DNA of 64,000 nt, taken from assembly GCF_026151205.1 (NCBI RefSeq), contig NC_087081.1:9481246-9545245 (forward strand), given 5' to 3'. The notes beneath the pieces are model-generated. The model was given only the letters and a program-made list of their open reading frames with translations, was not told the DNA's origin and did not search any database. Positions 11,380-22,500 of this stretch are shown here, one piece after another. Source of the stretch: Bolinopsis microptera (lineage: Eukaryota > Ctenophora > Tentaculata > Lobata > Bolinopsidae). The first letter of the stretch is position 1. The number at the start of each line of letters is the position of its first letter. Both the position numbers and the translations under genes were made by a program.

Positions 11380-11919
11380 GTCAATGTTTTTATTCTTCGG
11401 GTTTTTCTTCTCAGCTTTAACAATCAAACGTTTAACGATCTTTTGTTTACCTTTCGTTGTGCTTGTAGCCTTCTTGGATTTTTCCCTGACAGTCTGCTCA
11501 CTTACAACAACATTCTTATTGTTACACAGTTTAACTGATGGTCCAGGCTGGGACAGTGCCTGTTCTACTTCTTCAGCTTCATGATCATCACCAGTAACCC
11601 CGGGGTTTTTGCTTGATTAATAGAAATTATTGATCTGATCATTTACGAGAGACTGCCCGATCCTGATTGTTTGAAATCCATTGGTAGATTTAAGATTTCT
11701 TTTGAGCGTCCAGTGACAATACAACTTATGACAATCAAGCTCACTGTGCCTAACAAGTGATCGCACAAAGTTTCTGTCTTGAGAGTCGAAGGTTTTAGTT
11801 ACTCTACATCCTTTGCAGCTGACATGCCTTTTTCCTATTGAAATCGATCCAGAGATAATTGGACAATCTTTAAGGTGTTGTAAGAGTTTGTCACTAGCTG
11901 ATTTTCTAGACGTAGACAT
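11380..11919 (-). pseudogene. Unrecognised basic protein, one in-frame stop, cut by LINE insertion
   Basis: A minus-strand frame starts at ATG 11919 (MSTSRKSASDKLLQHLKDC). It contains a Cys/His cluster (VSCKGCRV, later SELDCHKLYCHW) that could bind zinc in a BED-like way, then reaches TAA at 11617-11619. The same frame continues afterwards (SSKNPGVTGDDHEAEEVEQA, then a Lys-rich tail KSKKATSTTKGKQK and AEKKNPKNKN) to the LINE tail. Either a nonsense mutation broke the gene or an intron skips the stop. The family is unknown. Confidence 0.4.
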
Positions 11920-12467
11920 CTATATCATTTTGCTGAAAATATAACGTCATTTATTCACTCACTCCTATTTACAATTTTTAAACATGCTTTCAAAGTACCA
12001 ATGAATTGAAATGGAAAAGAACAGCAAAAATTCCACACGTAAAACAGCAACAAAAAGAGAAAGTAATTAATGCAAATATACACTGCTCCATAACTACCCA
12101 GTCAGATGTAGGCCAATTTTCACTGCCAATTGCTTGAATTTTTGGCAGTGTAAAAAATCGTGGATTATATCGTACATCGATTCCACATTTTGAAAGATTT
12201 CTAATTCTCGTCTTCAGCATAATATGTACCAGCAGATAATTTATGACAAATAACAAATAAATAAACAGGATTTCATGACACTCGATTTTGGGCCTATTAT
12301 AGCCTGGTGGACCACTGTGAGGGGGATCGGGCAATCATTATGCTTGATTACGAGAGGGATGGGGTAAAAACTGCCAAAACTTTGATAACGTAATATGTGA
12401 ACGATCCTTAAGCACGGTGGAGCCTGATCCAAAAAAGAACAACTGATCCAGAGGAGAACAACTAGAC
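11920..12467. other. Leader region before the Gag-like gene
   Basis: No coding signal. If the Gag-like gene is an LTR element, a 5' LTR should lie here. I found no sequence repeated downstream of the Gag stop and no clear primer-binding site. GATCCA-AAAAAGAACAAC and GATCCAGAGGAGAACAAC form a near-duplicate just before the ATG. Confidence 0.4.
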
Positions 12468-13784
12468 ATGTCTAAAGAACAACTTCTTCAACAACTCAAA
12501 ACCATCATCGACGAAGCAGGTGAGAACGCTACTCTTATTAAACAAGAGGCTGTAGATTTATTAGAATTACAAGCACAGATTACTCAAACTGCAGCCCAAA
12601 CCAACGGTGCTCAGCCAGGTTTAACAGAGGCACTAGCAAAATTAAAAATTTCACAATCAACGAAAATGCCCAAATTTGTCAAAACAGACAACTTCTCAAG
12701 ATATTGTGAACGATTCCAGGAATACGTTTACATAGCAAAAATCAACGATCCAAACCTTAACATGTTTTTTCTACAAAATTTGGACGATGAAACTTATTCA
12801 CAATTAAGAAATGTAGAACTTACCAACGAACAAAAAGCTAATGCTCAACTTTTCTGTCCAATTTACAAGCGAGCAATCTACGCGGACATGTCCATCTCAC
12901 TCAAAAACAAAGTGATGGAATGTCGTCAAAAAGTTGACGAAAACATTGCGGATTACGCATTTCGTCTCAGAGAAAAAGCAATGATTGCATATTCTAACAC
13001 GCAAGATGCTGAAGAAAATAGTCTAATAGCATTCCTACGGGGAGTTAAAGATCCTCAAATGAGGAGAAAACTTAATGAAGCATCATCTTTATCAACGTTC
13101 AAAAATGCAATAACCCTAGCAAAACGCTTAGAAAAAGTCAACGAAATGCTCAACGAGGAACCGGAGGTAAATTCGATTCTTAAAGAGTCAACTTACTCGT
13201 TCAAACCGGAAAGAGAAAAACCTGATTATCCACGAAATGAGTCTTATAATAATCAACGATATAGTAAATCGGAGTCTCCCAATAGAGCCTCAAACTCCGA
13301 TTATCATCAACGGAGAGACAGATCTTCGTCAAGAGACCACAATAGATCTCGACCCAGAGATAGGGATAGCAATCAAGGAAATCAACGAAGTGACAACTAT
13401 GACAGATCTCGTAGGAGATCGTCGTCACGTGACTCCAGAGGAAGCAACCAATCCAGGTCACAGTCACCCTGCTACAATAGAAGTAGATATAGGTCTAATA
13501 CTCCAGGTCGATTCAACGATAGACGAGGTAGATCCAGGACTCCGGAATATAAAAGGTATAATTATCGCAATGATTATAATAACAACGATAATTTCCATCG
13601 TAACGTAACTTGTTATAACTGTAAACAACAAGGTCATATTCAACGAAACTGTTCTTATAATACAGTAAATCATTTTGTAAGTCAACGTCCACCAATGCAA
13701 TATTGCGAACAGTTCCAACAATATGGAAGGAATTTCCCTCCGTCTAACCCTAATTCACAACAACATGTCTCTAGGAAACACTGA
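12468..13784 (+). CDS. Stand-alone Gag-like protein with CCHC zinc knuckle
   Basis: An intact 438-codon frame begins at ATG 12468. Residues 1-60 are helical and polar. Residues about 75-230 look like the Gag capsid region (FSRYCERFQEYVYIAKI, IADYAFRLREKAM, LIAFLRGVKDPQMRRKL). Residues about 250-375 form a long Arg/Ser-rich linker. A zinc knuckle C-X2-C-X4-H-X4-C lies at residues 382-395, for nucleic-acid binding. The family normally packages retroelement RNA. No protease, RT or integrase follows; within 80 bp of the stop there is a polyadenylation signal. The intact frame contrasts with the decayed LINEs nearby. It may be a domesticated gag gene or a non-autonomous retroelement, and the sequence alone does not decide. 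Confidence 0.8.
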   Translation: MSKEQLLQQLKTIIDEAGENATLIKQEAVDLLELQAQITQTAAQTNGAQPGLTEALAKLKISQSTKMPKFVKTDNFSRYCERFQEYVYIAKINDPNLNMFFLQNLDDETYSQLRNVELTNEQKANAQLFCPIYKRAIYADMSISLKNKVMECRQKVDENIADYAFRLREKAMIAYSNTQDAEENSLIAFLRGVKDPQMRRKLNEASSLSTFKNAITLAKRLEKVNEMLNEEPEVNSILKESTYSFKPEREKPDYPRNESYNNQRYSKSESPNRASNSDYHQRRDRSSSRDHNRSRPRDRDSNQGNQRSDNYDRSRRRSSSRDSRGSNQSRSQSPCYNRSRYRSNTPGRFNDRRGRSRTPEYKRYNYRNDYNNNDNFHRNVTCYNCKQQGHIQRNCSYNTVNHFVSQRPPMQYCEQFQQYGRNFPPSNPNSQQHVSRKH

Positions 13785-13855
13785 AACACCCCTAATCCTT
13801 ATTTTTCCAATAACATGTGTTCAAACACATCCCTCGTTTGACATTTTGTTTTATC

Positions 13856-13861
13856 AATAAA
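13856..13861 (+). promoter_or_regulatory. Polyadenylation signal AATAAA of the Gag-like gene
   Basis: AATAAA lies 72 bp after the Gag stop and is followed by a T-rich downstream element. A second AATAAA is at 13958-13963. This supports a Gag-only transcript. Confidence 0.5.
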
Positions 13862-13864
13862 CCT

Positions 13865-14787
13865 TTCTTTTTTCATTTCTTTTTTTAAAATATATTAACT
13901 GCGTGCAAATTTCTGTTTCAGATTTGATCTATTTATGATATGCATTTATGATTATGTAATAAAGTTATTATATTCGTAAACATTGACTGGCTAATAAACC
14001 AGTCCCCAAACAAACAAAAAAAATGTGTGCAGGTTTTAGGCGCAAGGTATCTAACCATTTTGATTTGATCTTCATTTCATCCAATCAAAAGGTCTGTTGG
14101 TCTGTTGAAGTCAACAGGTATGTGACCTGTCTTAAATCTTATTAGGGGTCCCGGTGCTTAAAGATTTGTGTATTAAATTATAAGATAAGAAAATACTGCA
14201 CTCTTTGTCTGCAACTCATGCTCATGTTTACAAGTGACTGGTCACAAGGTGTGACCAGGATTGGGAGATAAAATAGGGCTCACTTATTCATTTTAATTAT
14301 ATTTATTCAACTTCATTGTTTTGTAACTATTGGTACCATGGCCTTTCTCCCTTTTCCGAATAATCCGCATTGTGTTAAAGTTCCTGAAGACTACATACTA
14401 TAAAACTGAATACAACGTATCTGAGAATAATGACGTTTTAAAAAATGTCTGCTTCCTGAAGGCTATCAAAAAGTGAAATGTGAGGTTGTAAATGTAAGGG
14501 AGTATTCAAAAGTGGTAATATTATAATATCAGGTAAGACCAGCTCTTTTTATTAAGGGTTCGCAATTAACGCTGATTCATTTTAATTGTAACACGTTTGG
14601 TTTAGTTTATAACAATATTTCAGCAATTTTTTGATACGATGAAGAATGAAATTAAGTAGCGATTATAATTCGTGTATATAGGGGGTTACGCCAACATTTT
14701 TAAAGTTAACCTGATAACTTCCACACTACATGTTTCTACCAAACGATTCAGCTTAATTCCTGCTCCCGTTTCATACAAAGTTAACAC
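13865..14787. other. Gene-free spacer
   Basis: AT-rich, with no reading frame of note and no recognisable repeat family. Confidence 0.4.
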
Positions 14788-15499
14788 CTGTATATCTTAG
14801 ATGGCAAGTACGTACGGTACAGGGCTTTAAGTACGTACGGTACATCTACTTTTAAAGGTACGTACCGTACAGGCACTGTAAGGTACAATTTTTTTTCAAA
14901 TTTTTAGAATCAACTTCAGTGAATTACTTGCAATTTTTGATTAGTACTATTATCATCATAATTTTTGAGATAGAAGTCGAAAATTAACACAGTGGTTAAA
15001 ACAATCAAAGATTTAAGAGGAAAATTTGTGTACCGGATCGCTCTTAACCGGTACTACACTACTACTACTTGTAATTATCGTTAAACTCAAAGCTTCATCC
15101 TTTTGTTGCACTTGCAGTATAAGAACACCAGCTTTTCAGCTAGCTCAGGTCGCAACCTTAATCTACGCTTGTCCATAATATACTCGTAATCTCTAAAATT
15201 GGTCTCACAAATTGACGAAGAACTTAAAACACTGAATACTATTTGGGCCAACTGTTTAAGCAGAAAAAGTTATCCTCCAAAATATTTCCAGTATATTGAC
15301 GGATTAATTATAATAAGCTTCATAGGTTCTGATTCCGCATCAGTGTAGGGTTTTACCCCTTCTCTGTCGCACGTACCGTCTAGTTTTTGTTTCCATTGCT
15401 ATCAACTGGATTCAACCTTTCAGCCTACTTTATTAAGTACGTACCGTACAGCTAATTTAAAGGTACGTACCGTACGAACTTACCATCTTAGCTGTATAT
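14788..15499. mobile_element. MITE with 8-bp target duplication and TACGTACGGTAC subterminal repeats
   Basis: The direct repeat CTGTATAT flanks the element (14788-14795 and 15492-15499). Inside it, the ends are inverted: CTTAGATGGCAAGTACGTAC on the left and the complement of CTAAGATGGTAAGTTCGTAC on the right. Each end carries several copies of GTACGTACGGTAC or its complement (about 14808, 14831, 14857; 15436, 15463), probably transposase-binding sites. The element is 696 bp and has no coding capacity. An 8-bp duplication fits hAT or some Mutator-like elements. Confidence 0.8.
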
Positions 15500-16577
15500 T
15501 CAGCTTCGTGAAATTAAATTATCTTCAGAAATGTACGAATAAAAACAATTAATGATGAAGTCTACTGTCTATTACTTCATAAATTAACGATACATGTACT
15601 GCAATCATTGTAGGCAGATAGTCAATTTCAAATTTAATTGTAGTGATGGTCAACTATTTAAAGAATATTATCTGACAAGATGTTGCTACAAATACAGAAA
15701 CGGAAAATTCAACAGAAAGTGGTGCCATAAAAATGTTAAGGATAAATATCCCCCGGCAAAAAGAACTGGGAACTGCGAGATCCTAAAATCCACACAAAAT
15801 ACTAGCCTTTGAATTCGAACTACTCTATGAACAGTTTCATTGCAGGCAGGAGGTGGCGATATATTCCGATTTTTCTTACAACCAAGACGTAACAAAATGC
15901 ATTTATGATGATCTTTGAAAAAGTTGACTTAAAAATCAATTTTATCGCAGAGTAGACCGAAATTTATTGAGACCTGTTTTTATTTTTTAGATTTGTGTGC
16001 AAATTCTCAATAGATAAATCTGACTGTAATGTTACATCTGACTGTAATGTTACATTTGACTGTATAATGTAACATCTAAGTTTCGGATTACTTTACACTT
16101 TACTTAAGAAAAGAACATGAGTAGCAATTCCACCACTGCTAAATTAATTTGTGTCGTAAATACTCGAATTTAAATCACGGTGTTGAAATCGAAGAGATTT
16201 GGGGTGTTAATTCATTTAAACTGTCTAGATGAATTTAAATGTTCACCATAAGTCCTAGCTGATAATCAACAAGTCCATTTATCAGTATCTGTCAATAATT
16301 TATCAGCCCCAATTCCACAAGAAAATATAGCTGTTTTTAGTTTTCATTTTTAACAGTATCCTAAGGTCACAAATACTGATAAGTAACACATATAATAATA
16401 ATTAATAGTCAACAGTAACATCTGCAAATGATCCTAAAAATGTTTGGTAACAGCATAATTATTGATTAAGTTTCATAACTAAGAGCTGCATATAATGAAC
16501 TTCGCATTATCATAGATTAATAAAGTCACTAAATAAGAAGTAGCCTGTAGACATCATAGTGCTATCATAGAGCTTCA
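15500..16577. other. Gene-free spacer and probable 3' region of the SLC6 gene
   Basis: No coding signal is visible. CTGTAATGTTACAT is repeated three times at 16023-16070. The SLC6 3' UTR should lie to the left of 16578, but I found no canonical minus-strand AATAAA close to the stop. Confidence 0.4.
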
Positions 16578-19500
16578 TTAAAATTTACTTCTCCAAAGGG
16601 AGACAATCTTCTCTTTGTAGTAGAAGATCATGTAACCGGGAATCATGAAACACGAACTGAAAATATTGAATTGGGTTTTAGCAAGGATAAAATTATAGAG
16701 GATTTAAGAGGACGTTGATGAAGAAAGATAAACTTACAAAGCATTTAACAGGATGATGATGAAGAAAGAGAAACTAACAAAGCATTTAACAGGACGATGA
16801 TGAAGAAAGAGAAACTTACAAAGCATTTAACAGGATGATATTGAAGAAAGAGAAACTTACAAAGCATTTAACAGGATGATGATGAAGAAAGAGAAACTTA
16901 CAAAGCATTTAACAGGATGATGATGAAGAAAATAAACTTACAAAGCATTTGAAAGGACGATGATGAAGAAAGAGAAACTTACAAAGCATTTAACAGGACG
17001 ATGATGAAGAAAGATAAACTTACAAAGCATTTAACAGGACGATGATGAAGAAAGAGAAACTTACAAAGCATTTAACAGGGTGATGATGAAGAAAGATAAA
17101 CTTACAAAGCATTTAACAGAACGATGATGAAGAAATATAAACTTACAAAGCATTTAACAGGACGATGATGAAGAAAGATAAACTTACGAAGCATTTAACA
17201 GGACGATGATGAAGAAATAAAACTTACAAAGCATTTAACAGGACGATGATGAAGAAAGATAAACTTACAAAGCATTTAACAGGACGATGATGAAGAAAGA
17301 TAAACTTACAAAGCATTTAACAGGACGATGATGAGGAAAGAGAAACTTACGAAGCATTTAACAGGACGATGATGAAGATTGAAGAAAGAGAAATTTACAA
17401 AGCATTTAACAGGACGATGATGAAGATTGAAGAAAGATAAACTTACAAAGCATTTAACAGGACGATGATGAAGAAAGATAAACTTACAAAGCATTTAACA
17501 GGACGATGATGAAGACGAAGACTCCAGGATACTGATCCTTCACTACCCACGTCGGGTTCGCCTCCAAAGGAAGACCCTGAATTGTTAAGAATATTATTAT
17601 TTAATTATTACTTCTCTTTACTGATAGCATTATAATGTTGATGAAGCCCTTTCCTAGGGATTTAAATACCGGCATCAAATAGTGATACTGTCAAACCATT
17701 TTATATCAATGTCAATTATATTTTCCCCATCAGAAGATGACAAATAATTTATCAATTAACCTGGGCTTCCAAGGTGCTGTTGTCACACCCGACAAACTTA
17801 TCATACAGTGGATACCCCTCAATGATGGACAGACCAATCCCTGAAAGTATCAGGACTGCTATAACGAGAGGACATATCACCAGCCAGCAGGCTTTGAAGT
17901 AGATATTTGGTTCATATCCTATCATATCCTTGATATCTTTGCAGAACCTGCGGAATTAATGAGCGATATTGATATTTTCACAAAGCGTGTTTAATCAAGT
18001 TACTCCATACCCCTACGACTTCTTTTTCCTCGACATAGTTCCTTGACTCCCAACTTATTATACTCCCGAGTTTAAGCTTATAAAATCCCAGCCCTAAATC
18101 AAACCCTACGTTGCAGGGTTATACAATATACATTGAGGCGAGGTAAACTTTCTAAGTTTAGTCAGTCTGTAATTCAGTACTTCATGTCATTTTTAATTTC
18201 AAAATTCAAATAAACTTTACATCAATGTATTACAGTTACATTTACAAAAGACCACAATATCTCCTATGAGGGAAAGACATGGAATATGAAAGCTAGAAAA
18301 ATATATGAAAGCTAGAAATAAGAAAAATATCGATATAGGCCGATATTTAGAACGATTCTATTTGTATTTTATATTCATTTATTGCTGTACTCTGTGAAAT
18401 TGGAGAAATATTTAATTGAAAAAATACTAACTTGTTAACGCCATATACCCAAGCCACGACAACAATCTCTAGAAAAGCGACGATGAGGAGAGGATATGAC
18501 AAGGACCAGTTATCAAGGAGGTCCACGATGTAGAGGCCTCCTTCGAAGGACATGGGAATAGCAAGGATACACAGCACCAGACAGATACCTCCTGAAAATG
18601 TTCACACGTTGGGGAATTTATAATATTTCAACAACTTTCTGGCATTATCATACGACATTTTATCATTCTTCAAATTTCAGAACAAAACATTAGTCAGTTT
18701 ATACTTTATTCACAACCATCCAAAACAAACCTGAAACAAACTCCTTCCTAATTTTATTCAGATAAGTAAACTCATCCTTAAGTGAGGTGAGGAGACTTTC
18801 CAACATGCCAAACTGAGAGTCCAGACCAAGGAGGAAGAGCATGAAGAAGAAGAGGATGGACCAAAGGGGTCCCACTGACATCTCACTGATGGCATCTGTT
18901 ATTGCTATGAACGCTAGACCTGGCCCTGATTTCAGCTCCTCAAACTTCACTCCTGGTAGTACAATGATTGGTTATTAGATTCAGTTATGACAATTATGTC
19001 ATTAATTATGACAATTATGGCATTATATTATTAATGCTACTAGAGCAAAAGAATAAAAGATGCTTATAGAAGATTTCTAACACCATCGTTGAGATTTACC
19101 GGTCTTGTGAGCTCGGTACCCCAACAAGGAGAAGATAACGAATCCGCCGAACACGCTGGTACCACAGTTAATTAGCGTAACTACTATTCCATCTGGGGGG
19201 AAGTTTAAACATTATATCAGTGTCACTTCTACTAAGAAAGCTTAATTTGAAGAAACCTAGATTTGAAGAAACAATCACATCTATTCTATAATTTTGATGA
19301 AAATAAAACCCTAGATGCGATAACCCTGCCTGCTGTCAACATTTTGAATACTCAAAGTATTAATTCACGTTCTATTATATAACCAACATGCCGATCAGAG
19401 GGGACATTTTGCTTGTTGTACCCGTGTTTTCACTGTTAACACTTTAAACTACTGTACCTCTGATACAGTCGTTGTTGCTCTTGTTGTATGAAGAGTAAGC

Positions 19501-22500
19501 GACCACACTGCCGAATGATATTCCCAGCGAGTAGAATATCTGGGTAGCTGCGGTTCTCCAGACTGTGGGGTCCGCTAGGTGCTCCCACTGTAAGGGTGAA
19601 TATTGTTAGAAACTTTAACTTAAAATTATGTTATAGCAGTTCAAACTAGCAATGTGAAATATATTCTGAGAAATCGTTGCAGGTTGAATTTGCAATGGTA
19701 TACGAGGAAGCTGTAACTTAAACTAGAAAACATATTTATTTTTAAGCACTACTGCAATGATCACTGCTGATGTATCACAGACTTAAACCTCCATTCAAAC
19801 ACAAGGATACATTTCCTAACTTAAGATATAACGCGTACCTTTGGGGTAAGGTAGTAGAGGATGCCTTCTCTGGCTCCGGGCAAAGTGACTCCTCTGAAGA
19901 ACAGAACAACAAGCAACAGGTAGGGGAAGGTAGCGGTGAAGTAGACAACTTTACCTGACGATTCCACCCCTGAGAATAAATTAACGTTAAGTAAAGATGA
20001 GCATGTAGAGATTCATTCACAATTGATAATATATTGAGGAACACTGGCAGTACTCGAATCTAACGATAAACCTCAGCCGATCGGACTGCGGACACACTAT
20101 ACGTTTATAGGTTAAGATATTGGTCCAAAAGCAACCCAAAAATGTTTCTACATAGTGGGATTGATGAACATAGTAAATTTAAATTCGTTACAATTTGCTG
20201 GCCGTGAATAAATGGTAAAAGCGAGCGACCATTTTATTCTCGGTATCATTTTGCACTTTAATTTACTTTAAATATATCAATATGTCATTTCTTTTCGTTT
20301 GGAAAAATGTAGCACTGGTGACGGTCCAATTTACCCGATTTTGGTAAAACTAAATACAGCGAATTTTAGAGAATACAATTACACGACGAGCAATTCCTGC
20401 GGTCAGGCAACATGCAATCAGGTGATCTGCAATCAGGCGATCTGCAATTCTAGTGATTGAAAATCATGAAGTAACGGCGATAATTAGGTAGTGAATTGGA
20501 CCTAATTAACCTGATCATCAACACGCCTTTATCTTAAAAGGTGAGGGAGTGTTTGATGGGCGAGGGTCTGAACGTTGCAGTGATGTGAATTTGTGGATTT
20601 TTATTTTCAGTTGACCATTTTATGAATGCAAATGGTTTTATTTTCTACCCTGGTTTTTTGAAATTTATACCATTTTTATTTATTATTTTATTGACAGACA
20701 TTTACTTTTAGGTGTCTAAGTAACGGTAATCTTGGTCATGATCGTGATTTGTGTCCATTATTTCCGTTACTGTTATATATTGTAACTGTCCATCAGCAAT
20801 AGTTTAGATCAGAATAGTGACATGAACAACGAATACTGGAATAAAATAAGCGAAATCTTAACCAAGTGCAAATATAAATAACCTAAAAACGTCACAAACT
20901 CCGCCAAAGACGAGTTGAAAGTATTTTCATTAAATATTCGATCACTAGCAAAAAACATAACATATCTTAAAGAAGAAATCCACACCTCCTCAAAATGCGA
21001 TGTGTTATGCTTTAATGAAACTAACTGTAACATTGATAAGCTGCCTAATGGTATTGATGATATCACAATCGAGGGTTTTCACGAACCTGTTATACAAGCA
21101 CCTTTACGAAAATCGGGGAGAGGAGGTGGGTTAGCAATCTACATAAACAAACGCGTGTGCGATTTTGATCAAATTGAACGTATTGACTTAGCTCTGGATC
21201 CTGAAGACATGAGTGGCGAGTTCCAACTAGTCAAAATTCCAAGGTTATAGTAAATTTTTACAGATCACCGTCAAGAGATACAAATAAAGTCATGAGCTTA
21301 CTCGATCACGTACTTAATAGACTGGATAGACACTCACAAAAAAACACGTTATGTTTTATGGCGATGCAAATATTGATCTTATTAAATATGACACTGATTC
21401 CTCAAGCCAGAACCTCATTGACACACTGGCAAAATATGGTTTTGTTCAAACTGTTTCAAAACCAACACGAGTCACTTACCACAGTGCCACCCTTATTGAC
21501 CATGTGTACACAAATAATACTGAAAACACATTAAGTAGCAACGTGTTAACACTCGACATCTCCGATCATCTTGCAACGCTGACCACTATAAAGTTACGAG
21601 CAGTATCACAAAAGCACACCACACACTCAAATAGGACCGATACCACAAAATACCGTGAAACACGTACTATTAATGAAGCTAGCAATGCTATGTTCAAGGA
21701 GCTATTGGAAGGGGAGACATGGGAGGAGGCGCGGGAATCAGGCAGTGCGAATGAACAGTATGACAAGTTCTCAGAAATTTACATGAAACATTACAACACT
21801 GCATACCCCGTTTATAAGAGCAATCGTAATCGTCGCGAAAATGATTTAAGTTTTTACAAGTGAATTAAGCGAATTCATATGGAAGGTAAGCCCATACTAC
21901 ACATTCTTTATGATTATCAGCTCAGTATCTACCTAATTGTGGATTCTGTGTTCAAATAATCGCAAAAAATGAACAAAATTGCCCATATCTCAGTTCGCAA
22001 TATTTGCGAAACTAATTTCGCTCAAAACAATAGAACACAATAGGGTTTCAATATTTTTACATGAAATTTTCAGAATCAACGTATAATCGCATTTTGACCT
22101 TAAGTTTTAATATGGAATTTTGAGTTAGGCCTTTAAAAAAATTTGGAGGCCAAATTCTAAACAGGTTTAGGTCAAATAAAACAAACTGTGGCAGATGAAC
22201 TAATAAAAAAGCTGCCTGCAAGTGCAAGAAACCAATCAAGTGGTGAAACAAACTGTGGCAGATGAACTATTAGAAACCTGCATGCAAAAATGTGATTGTG
22301 CAGTGTGCTTGGTCAAAGCTTACTGGGCGGCGCTCAGCCTGTACTGATCACTCCACCGCAGCTTCAATCGCCTCAGCCTTAATCGACTTCAAGTTCAATG
22401 TTTTTATGAACACTTTTTTTTAATGAACACTTTTATGAACACTTTTATCAGCTGCAGGGGTCCTTAGGTAATGTCGAAGCCTTTGGATGCGGTTCTGACT

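Noticed and set aside
11920-14300. LTRs around the Gag-like gene
   Set aside because: I compared the flanks by eye and found no direct repeat of useful length; a computed self-alignment would be needed to exclude old LTRs.
17484-17486. TAA directly after the exon 13 codons for NAL as the SLC6 stop
   Set aside because: Splicing at GCTTT|GTAAGT joins in phase to 16656, where the expected rest of TM12 and a C-terminal tail are encoded.
17306-17494. Open minus-strand frame with repeated HHRPVKCFV units
   Set aside because: It is a reading of the 41-48 bp minisatellite in the wrong phase; the transporter uses another frame for exon 13 and splices out the rest.
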